Shown piece after piece: positions 12,436 to 19,200 of a stretch of DNA of 21,326 nt (the stretch's first letter is position 1; every line of letters begins with the position of its first letter). A program made the translations under genes and the position numbers. A model generated the notes under the pieces. That model was not told the origin of the DNA, did not search any database, and saw nothing but the letters and a program-made list of their open reading frames with translations. The DNA is from a virus, in IMG/VR virus record IMGVR_UViG_3300042539_002203, positions 1 to 21,326 of that record; one strand, written 5' to 3'.

Positions 12436-12672
12436 ATGTATCAAGAGACAAACAAAAAAAATAAGAAAAAAATATGGATTACTACGAAGCTTTCGATAAA
12501 GCCCGCAAAAGCGTGGGATTTTCCCGAAAACTTCACTGGCAAGCTGTCTAACATCAAAGGATCACCCTCGGATGAATACAAAGCAGACATCTTAGACGAT
12601 GAAAATCAAAAGGTGGGTGTTGCTCACAACCACATGGACGGAGACGAATGGTACTGCCAATACAAAAAATAA
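12436..12672 (+). CDS. Small hypothetical protein; start uncertain, possible frameshift
   Basis: The 78-residue frame is not recognised. Its second half (NIKGSPSDEYKADILDDENQ, then KVGVAHNHMDGDEWYCQYKK) looks like a normal folded small protein; the first 25 residues are Lys/Asn low complexity. The ATG at 12436 lies at or before the expected transcription start (about 12440), which is odd. Another ATG at 12473 in the +1 frame gives MDYYEAFDKARKSVGFSRKL and HWQAV before a stop at about 12548, exactly where the first frame becomes convincing. Removing one T there would fuse the two. Either the longer frame is real with a leaderless mRNA, or the gene is frameshifted. Confidence 0.5.
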   Translation: MYQETNKKNKKKIWITTKLSIKPAKAWDFPENFTGKLSNIKGSPSDEYKADILDDENQKVGVAHNHMDGDEWYCQYKK

Positions 12673-12712
12673 TGACGTGGCAACTAATTTTCTTGACTTT
12701 TTAAAGTGTATA

Positions 12713-12741
12713 ATGTCTTAGGTTATCCCTAAGACATTTTT
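12713..12741 (+). terminator. Terminator-like hairpin upstream of the tail operon
   Basis: ATGTCTTAGG (12713-12722) and CCTAAGACAT (12728-12737) are perfect reverse complements with a 5-base loop, followed by TTTTT. It is about 40 bases after the stop at 12672 and 8 bases before the next start. It may end the small upstream transcript, or act as an attenuator or anti-termination point for the tail genes. Confidence 0.7.
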
Positions 12742-12749
12742 GCTTTGCT

Positions 12750-13184
12750 ATGGACGAAAAGACAACTCAAGAAATAATTAAACGCTACCACGAAAATAAT
12801 TATTTATCTTTCGTGGAAATAGCGGACGATTTAAAAATAAATTACCATGACCTCGTAAAGCAACTACAGCTATTAGCAAAAAAAATAAAGTTTAAGGTAT
12901 TTAACCGCCAAAACAATAGAAATCCGCACGTTTTAAATGTTTCGCCATTTCTGATCGATTATTATTATATAGTCGATTGCGATCTGCATATTCTCGCTGA
13001 AGTGTTCGGATATTCCTCGGCTCGTAACGTGCTTAGGGTAATGCAAAAAAACACAAACTACGCCGGGAAAAATAAAAATATGTTTTCAGAAAGAACCGAC
13101 ATTCCTCCGTTTCCACAGCATACTAAAAGAATGAGGGATAGAAATAAAAATAAAAATAAAAATAAAATAAAAGCAACAAAATAA
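12750..13184 (+). CDS. Hypothetical protein with two helix-turn-helix-like segments
   Basis: This 144-residue protein has two parts that read like helix-turn-helix units: SFVEIADDLKINYHDLVKQL (about residues 20-39) and DLHILAEVFGYSSARNVLRV (about 78-97). The C-terminus is a Lys/Asn run (NKNKNKNKIK) encoded by short AATAAA-type repeats at about 13142-13170. It directly abuts the gp10-like gene (its stop is followed at once by ATG). No ribosome binding site is visible. Position at the head of the connector/tail genes suggests either a regulator or a small structural or packaging protein; I cannot say which. Confidence 0.7.
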   Translation: MDEKTTQEIIKRYHENNYLSFVEIADDLKINYHDLVKQLQLLAKKIKFKVFNRQNNRNPHVLNVSPFLIDYYYIVDCDLHILAEVFGYSSARNVLRVMQKNTNYAGKNKNMFSERTDIPPFPQHTKRMRDRNKNKNKNKIKATK

Positions 13185-13580
13185 ATGATCAACTGGAACC
13201 TCGGAAAAGAATTAGCCATCGAAGGATTTGAGGAAATGGTGAATGAATTCGCTCAAGAAATAACCTATCAAATCCGCGATCCAAAATGGCAATGGCCGCG
13301 GGAAACGAGACGGCAAAACGGCATGATCGTCGGCTCTCCCCGGGACATCGTTGACACAGAAGAGCTAAAAAATAGCCAGTTTATCGAACATATTAGCGAT
13401 ACTGACAAAATTATCGGCTATACCGCCGAACACGCCCCTTATGTTCACGAAGGATACGAAATAGAGCGGGCTGATGGGGGGATAACCGATGTTCCAGCGC
13501 GTCCGTTTATTACCACAGCAGTCGAAGATTATGATCCGCTTGAAAGTTACGCTGATATTATGAGGGGAAAAATAGGTTGA
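13185..13580 (+). CDS. HK97 gp10-like head-tail connector / minor structural protein
   Basis: This 131-residue protein fits the phage gp10-like family of neck proteins that help join tail to head. The N-terminal helix (residues 1-30) is followed by the WPRETRRQNGMIVGSPRDIV segment with the typical 'T/N-G...V-GSPRDIVDT.EL..S' pattern at 36-65, then AEHAPYVHEGYE (80-91) and VPARPFITTAVEDY (103-116), which match the family's 'Y-P-VE.G....ARPF' end. The gene starts immediately after the previous stop and is 4 bases from the next ATG, in one structural operon. The family call rests on motifs; the fine role is from family knowledge. Confidence 0.8.
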   Translation: MINWNLGKELAIEGFEEMVNEFAQEITYQIRDPKWQWPRETRRQNGMIVGSPRDIVDTEELKNSQFIEHISDTDKIIGYTAEHAPYVHEGYEIERADGGITDVPARPFITTAVEDYDPLESYADIMRGKIG

Positions 13581-13584
13581 AAAA

Positions 13585-14031
13585 ATGAATGAAGCCGAAC
13601 TACGGGAAACCCTTCAAGCCCTCAGAAATAACCTAGAAATAATCCTAGATACCGATCTAGGAAAGTACGAGATAATCAATCCCACTGGGCAAAAAATAAA
13701 AGAAGTTCCCGCTATCTGGGTAGAGCCACCCGAACTACCCGCAAATTACCGAATAAAAGCGAATAGCGGAATTGAGGCGATTATCCAACGGGAACCCGAC
13801 CCCCGTTACGATCCCCTGCTCGGTAACTACATTGAGATGGCAAATTACACGATCGTCTTAAAGCAGTACGATCTGTCTCGTTCGCTGACTCCTGTAGTGG
13901 GCAGAATTCAAATTAGTCCTTACTGGAATATCCTCGAATTGCCCCGCGTGACTGCCTACCTAAAAACAGCCGAAGGCATAATCCGACCGAAAGCCACTAT
14001 CAAAGTCTCCACTGCCAAACTTTTAAGGTAA
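13585..14031 (+). CDS. Probable tail terminator / completion protein
   Basis: This 148-residue protein lies between the gp10-like protein and the tail tube, where siphophages and myophages usually carry the tail terminator. It begins with an amphipathic helix (ELRETLQALRNNLEIILDTD) and continues with alternating strands such as MANYTIVLKQYD and PVVGRIQISPYWNILELPRV. AGGTTGA before the ATG may serve as a ribosome binding site. No strong family motif is seen; the name comes from gene order and general shape, so it is moderate. Confidence 0.55.
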   Translation: MNEAELRETLQALRNNLEIILDTDLGKYEIINPTGQKIKEVPAIWVEPPELPANYRIKANSGIEAIIQREPDPRYDPLLGNYIEMANYTIVLKQYDLSRSLTPVVGRIQISPYWNILELPRVTAYLKTAEGIIRPKATIKVSTAKLLR

Positions 14032-14067
14032 AATATTACTTGAAACTTTCAGGTAAAAAATAAAATA

Positions 14068-14811
14068 ATGGCGACTTATTCAGACTTGCAAGCCCCAGAT
14101 AATTTAACGCCGTCACGCAACGTGAAAGTGCTAGTGTCTGGCGTTTTTGCTTACGGAGATCCTGCGCCTACTAGAACCGTCGCCCTCGCTGCAGGAGTTG
14201 ACGAGGGCGACGATCAGATCACCGTTGCGTCCGAAGGATTCGGACGCATCTTGTTCGAGGGAACCAAGATCGAGATCGGCACTACTGGGAGCTATGTTAT
14301 CGTTCGCAAAAAAACCACGACTACAACGCAGACAGTGATCGACATCGAACGAGCGAAATTCACGGCCGCTCTCGCTACTCCCACTCCGCAGACCTGTACG
14401 ATCCGAGCGTGGATCCCGGTGATTTCGGCCAAAACCTATAATATCGACGCAAGCAATAATGAAGGCTCTGACTCGGTATTCTCGGACGATCTGGCGATGG
14501 AGAAGTTTATCGAAAGCGTCAACTACACTGGCTCTATTTCTGGGCCGGAAGTGTACGGCGATCCCGCTCTAAAGGTCATTACCACAGCCGAAGAAGAAGG
14601 AGCGTGCCTGTATCTCGAAATTCTCAAGCCCGGACAGCGCGGCGGTCGTGACGCTCAGTGCTATGTGTCGCGCGGGGAGAATGGCGAAAAAGCGTCCTAT
14701 CTTCAAAACACCATCAACCTCACGATCACTGGTAAAGCGGGCTATATTGACGGTATGGCGACATCTCCGTTCGATAGTGATGTAGTTGCGGCTGACTACA
14801 CCTTAGTATGA
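14068..14811 (+). CDS. Probable major tail tube protein
   Basis: This 247-residue protein is beta-rich, with few long helices and many Thr/Ser/Gly strands (for example TVALAAGVDEGDDQITVAS near residues 37-55), as expected for tail tube subunits that stack into the tail's inner tube. A segment VNYTGSISGPEVYGDPALKV (about 151-170) resembles tube proteins of this group. It lies just before a chaperone with a frameshift and a tape measure gene, the usual tail order. Its GC content and codon choice are higher than its neighbours (many CTC, ATC, GAC codons), as for a highly expressed gene. The stop overlaps the next start by 4 bases. Confidence 0.75.
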   Translation: MATYSDLQAPDNLTPSRNVKVLVSGVFAYGDPAPTRTVALAAGVDEGDDQITVASEGFGRILFEGTKIEIGTTGSYVIVRKKTTTTTQTVIDIERAKFTAALATPTPQTCTIRAWIPVISAKTYNIDASNNEGSDSVFSDDLAMEKFIESVNYTGSISGPEVYGDPALKVITTAEEEGACLYLEILKPGQRGGRDAQCYVSRGENGEKASYLQNTINLTITGKAGYIDGMATSPFDSDVVAADYTLV

Positions 14812-15077
14812 TCCGACACCTAGTAGACGCGGAACAAGAGGTATTTCTCGTAAATTGCGAGATTCGTGGGGAATATCTCTATTTTCGTGTCGGCGTGTTT
14901 GACAGAGAAATAAAGCAGAAAAATAAAGTTCTTCGCTCCGATCCCGATCCGAGGGGGAATCGAGACGAAATAGAGATAGAGCTAGACCCTTTGTGGCTTG
15001 ATGATCTTCCTCGGATGAAAAAAAATAAACGGGCAAAAATAAATGGCATTAAGTATTTTAGGGAAACTCAAAACTAA
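14808..15077 (+). CDS. Small tail-operon protein, unknown
   Basis: This 89-residue protein is not recognised. It has an N-terminal strand-rich part (EVFLVNCEIRGEYLYFRVGV) and a highly charged C-terminal half. Its ATG overlaps the tail tube stop by 4 bases (ATGA), and its end overlaps the chaperone gene by 35 bases. Tight overlap on both sides supports it as real. It could be a small tail-assembly factor; that is inference from position. Confidence 0.65.
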   Translation: MIRHLVDAEQEVFLVNCEIRGEYLYFRVGVFDREIKQKNKVLRSDPDPRGNRDEIEIELDPLWLDDLPRMKKNKRAKINGIKYFRETQN

Positions 15078-15801
15078 CGAAACGTTTTTCTTCCCCTTGC
15101 GAAAAGAATGGATCGAGTACATTGACGACGAAACCCTACTAGAAAAACTCGATTCGATCGCATTAGAAAAAGATGGGGAAATCGGGATCGAATTCCTTAA
15201 GCGGTACGGTATCCACCCCTCGGAAAATAAAGCTATGCCGGTCGCCTCCGAAGCGCGAGACAAGGCTGACAAGGCGTACTTAGAACAGTTAAAAGCAGTC
15301 AGTCAAAAAACAGGGCTGTCTGTTGGAGAGGTCGAATCGATCGTTACTAGCGACAATTCGCTACTTGAAAAAGTAGAAGAAATAATTGTCAATGCAGCGG
15401 AAACGGTTGAGCTAGAAAGTGTCGAGAAAAAAATAGAGTCGGCAAAAATAGCCCAAGAATCTATTGTAAATTCCCGTAAACGCCGGCGAGAGTTTAGCAA
15501 AGAAACGGCTGACTTAATCACTCCTTACCTTGACGAACTAAATAAGCTCTATCAAGAAAGAGTAGACACTTTCGACAATTACAATCGGGAATTAATCCGA
15601 TTGTTTTTGAATAGCCCGCGCCGAACAAAAAAAGCGGGGGTAGAGTTTAGTCGAGAAGACATCGATGCTCTCCACCCTAGTATGTTGGTGCGCCTCTATA
15701 ACGACTATGTTTATGCAGATATTAGTCAGTGGCCAAAGCCGTCCGAAAAGGAACCAGAACCTAAAGAAAAAGAAGATGAGGAAACCGAAAAAAACGAATA
15801 G
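15043..15801 (+). CDS. Tail assembly chaperone, short form (lambda gpG-like position)
   Basis: This 252-residue protein occupies the place of the lambda gpG chaperone, between tail tube and tape measure. The N-terminal part (MALSILGKLKTNETFFFPLR) is followed by long charged helices and a Glu/Lys-rich tail. Such chaperones coat the tape measure protein and recruit tube subunits during tail assembly. Near the end, codons GAA AAA AAC GAA TAG contain the slippery heptamer A_AAA_AAC in the right frame. Ribosomes that slip here read on into the -1 frame and make the long form. The assignment comes from gene order plus this signal; sequence similarity to lambda gpG is not apparent. Confidence 0.8.
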   Translation: MALSILGKLKTNETFFFPLRKEWIEYIDDETLLEKLDSIALEKDGEIGIEFLKRYGIHPSENKAMPVASEARDKADKAYLEQLKAVSQKTGLSVGEVESIVTSDNSLLEKVEEIIVNAAETVELESVEKKIESAKIAQESIVNSRKRRREFSKETADLITPYLDELNKLYQERVDTFDNYNRELIRLFLNSPRRTKKAGVEFSREDIDALHPSMLVRLYNDYVYADISQWPKPSEKEPEPKEKEDEETEKNE

Positions 15802-15823
15802 ATGAGGCGATTAACGCTCGCCT
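15789..15823 (+). promoter_or_regulatory. Programmed -1 frameshift site (A_AAA_AAC plus hairpin)
   Basis: The slippery heptamer is 15789-15795, with the 0-frame codons AAA (15790) and AAC (15793). Nine bases after it, AGGCGA (15805-15810) and TCGCCT (15818-15823) form a perfect 6-bp stem with a 7-base loop. The 0-frame stop TAG is at 15799. The -1 frame is open from here to 16247. Confidence 0.85.
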
Positions 15824-16247
15824 AGAAGCGATAAACAACCCGATTGATTGGGAGAAAATCTATTTTCAGTGGTTCGCTTGGGGATTGCCGGCCGAAGAGT
15901 GGCACGAATGGCCAGACTGGATGATTCTCAAAAAATGGTCGGGAGTGCAGCGAATCAAGGCAGAAGAAATAAACTCGCTATCGGGAACCGTGAGCCAGAT
16001 TGCCGCAATGGTTCATTCCTACATGAAAGCCCAAGCCAAGGATAGCGGAAAAATAAGCGACCTCACCCCAGGGGATTTTCTCCCATACCGACTGGAAAAA
16101 GAGAAAGAAACTTTCTTCGATCCCGAAACCGCCGAGATATTGGTAGAGGCATTAAAAGCCGGGGAAGTCCCCGTTTATGCCCTACAAATAATCGTGGATT
16201 GTGGACTATACGACGAACTCATACAGCTAGGAGACAAGGAAAAATGA
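15795..16247 (+). CDS. Tail assembly chaperone, -1 frame extension (gpGT-like)
   Basis: This frame has no ATG near its start and is read as a fusion after slippage: join of 15043-15795 and 15795-16247, about 401 residues in all. The extension begins RIDEAINARLEAINNPIDWE and contains a Trp-rich block (FQWFAWGLPAEEWHEWPDWM) like that seen in the T part of many G/GT chaperone pairs, then two helical parts. A TTG at 15885 could act as an independent start, but the open frame upstream and the slippery site make fusion far more likely. Its stop overlaps the tape measure ATG by 4 bases. The T part normally binds the tail tube subunit, while the G part coats the tape measure. Confidence 0.8.
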   Translation, partial: RIDEAINARLEAINNPIDWEKIYFQWFAWGLPAEEWHEWPDWMILKKWSGVQRIKAEEINSLSGTVSQIAAMVHSYMKAQAKDSGKISDLTPGDFLPYRLEKEKETFFDPETAEILVEALKAGEVPVYALQIIVDCGLYDELIQLGDKEK

Positions 16248-19200
16248 CCGTTTCACTAGGTACGCTAGAAATCGGACTAGGTTTAATTACTACTCAGTAC
16301 GATACTGGTATCGCACGGGCAAAAGGTCAACTTGTCTCCCTACAGCGTATGGCCGCCCGCTCTGGGGTGACGGTGAAAATCGGGGTAAAAGTAGATGATC
16401 GCCCGTTGTACCAACTAAACGATCACCTTAAGTTAAAACGGGATGACCTCGATAAAACCAGCGATCACTATCGGCGCAACCCTATTCGGGTATTTGTCGA
16501 GGATCGGCAACTTGTTAGTCTTAATCAGCAGTTGCGAGAGTTAAAGCGTGTCAGCGTTGATATAAAAGTTCCGTCCCGACTTGTGGTCGAGCATCGGTTT
16601 TCGGGGTATCAGGACAAAGTAGAAAAAGAGATCGAGCGATCAACATCTCGCCTTGCCTCAGAAATCCGAAAATCCTATAGCCGCGGAGGGATTGTTGGGG
16701 CGGCTAGTCGCTTAGTAACAGGCGTCATTGCTTTACCTTTTAAAGCTACTGCGACGGTTTTAAGAGACGTTGTTAGAGGCTATTTTGAAAGAATCGGACA
16801 AGAATTTTCTAACACTTGGGCAGTAGAACCATCACGCAATGCTGCAAGAAAAATAACTATTGCTATCAAAAAAATAGACAGATATTTATTAGGACAAAAT
16901 CAAGTTCTTGAAACTTACTTGTCAGAATTGACTCGCTCTGGAAGCACAGAAAAAGCATTTAACGCCGCTTTTAAAAGAACTAATGTAAATCAGGTAATAG
17001 AAAGGTTTAAAACTCTACAAGAAATAGCTACGGTTCCTGCAAGTAAAACAAAGGAAAGATTAAGGTTAATTCAAAAAGACCCTGAACTATCGAAAATACT
17101 CAAACAATCAACAGAGGAAATACAAAAACAATATGCAGGACAGGGGTTGTCCAAAGCTGAAATAGCAAATTTATCAATGCAACGATTTTTAGAAAATGCA
17201 CAACCTCAGACAAAAGTAGTTAATATACTTAATTCTTTTTTAAAAGAAATTAGCCCCTTTTTACGCTTCGTACAGGGAATGAAAGACTACAGAACTTCCC
17301 TAGAAGCCCAAAAGATTTACAGTGAAAGAAAGGCGGGTTTCCCAAAATTAAAAGAAGGGGAAGACGTTGTTAGCGTCATTGGAGGCGCACAATTTAGAGG
17401 GGGGCAAGGCGGGCGTAAAGCAGCTATGTCTTTAGAGCCGTTAGCTCCCCAAAAAAGATTTATTCCTGTAGAAAATCCTGAAACCGATACCGATTTAGAA
17501 AATGAAAGGCCAGCAGAAAAACAGTTTAAGGCTTTTATTTCTCGGAATTTAACCTTTTTAGAAGGGGAAGAAGCTCTAAACACCTTAATAAACGCTTTTA
17601 GGCAAATATCGTCTAGCTTGGACGCTTTTACTCCGTCAACTGCTGCGGCTCAAGCATTAGCCAACACAATGCTTGCTCAAGAGCAAGGACGTAAAGGAAA
17701 TGTTGTTTCATATTCTTTGGGTGGTGTGGATAATATTCAATATGCCAGAACCGCTCAATTTATGGGAGTAAAAGATACTCAAGCGTTAGCAATGGCTTAC
17801 CCTTTTGTTGACATAACCCAAAGCACACCCAAAAACTTCACGGCTTCGATGCTAACGTCCGATCCCCTCGGCTTTGTCAAGCTTCTAGGGATCGGGAATA
17901 AAACAAATCAATTTATGGGGATAGAAAGCACAAACCCCTATGGAAGTGCAAATCACCATCAGAAACATCTTTTTAAAAACATAGAATTTATAAATAAGTT
18001 TTTTGCAACAATTAACGCCAATATTCCAGATTTATCTCCTGGCAAAATATCAGCAATTGTAGAAGCAGGAGATAAGCTTTATGAGTTAATCGGTTCGATG
18101 AATCAAATAGAATCGGTGTTGAGTACAGGAGAATTTAATACCGATCTGCCTTTCCACAGATTTTTGCAAGGATACGATGGGCAAACCACCAAGTCTAATG
18201 TCTTAGACTTGGTGTTAGAAATGATGCAAGATAACTTCGCAATTGAAGCATTTAAAGATGTGGAAGGAGCAGAAGAATTTTATGCAAAGTTAAGAAATCA
18301 ATTTGACAAAATTGCATCACAATTTAAAGAAAAATTTCAAGCGTCAGGCGTTAATTTACCAGAAAACCTTGCTAGAGATTTTGCTGGTTTTCTGAAATAT
18401 CAGGAAGTGGCAGAAGGATACAATAAGTCCATGACGGAATTCCAGACCGGAAAAGTCTCTGAAAAACCGTCATGGTGGGCTGGCAATCTCGATCCCAATA
18501 CCGTAAAACAGCGCACTGGGAAGCTACAGACAGAAACTATTCCATGGTTTAGAAAAGAAGGCTCTAAATTTGGCTCCTATCAAGACGCTTTAATAGAAAT
18601 GTTTACCTTGATTGACAAGGTAACAAAAGAATATGTTAGTCGAGGCGGGAATTTATCGGACGAAACCAGACAAAATCTTAAGTTTTTCCCAACTGAAACA
18701 ATCCCAAGCGAAATAAACGCTTTTTTGGGAAAATCATTTCCTACCAAAAATTTACCCAAAGAAGAAATTGTTAGAGACTTAAATCTGCAATTCCCTGAAT
18801 ATACTGCTTCAACATCTAATTTAACTGCTTTACAAAAAATTGATTATGAAGCTGAAAAACAAAGAGTAACTAAGTTATTTAGAAATAGGCAAGCGGCTAT
18901 TCTTGCGTACAATAAATTAATCACGGAACTAACCGCTGAAATTGTCCCTAGTATAGACAAAATAAAAGCGATCGGTACGGGTTTTCCTGAACTAGGAATG
19001 CACGGCTCCTTTGCCTTTTTAACTGATGAATTTGTTTATAAAACCGATATTGACCCAGAAGGTGTTAATAAAAAGATAGCAACTCCTAATGAACTAGAAA
19101 CATATAAACAATTACAGGGGAGACTATCGCCGCTTCTTTATAAAGCGGTTCCCGATAAAGCTATCGTCACCGAAAGAATACAAGGAAAAACGCTAAAAGA

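Noticed and set aside
12692-12716. Promoter TTGACT...TATAAT before the gene at 12750
   Set aside because: The spacer is only 10 bases, and the transcript would run directly into the terminator hairpin; the TATAAT alone is not enough.
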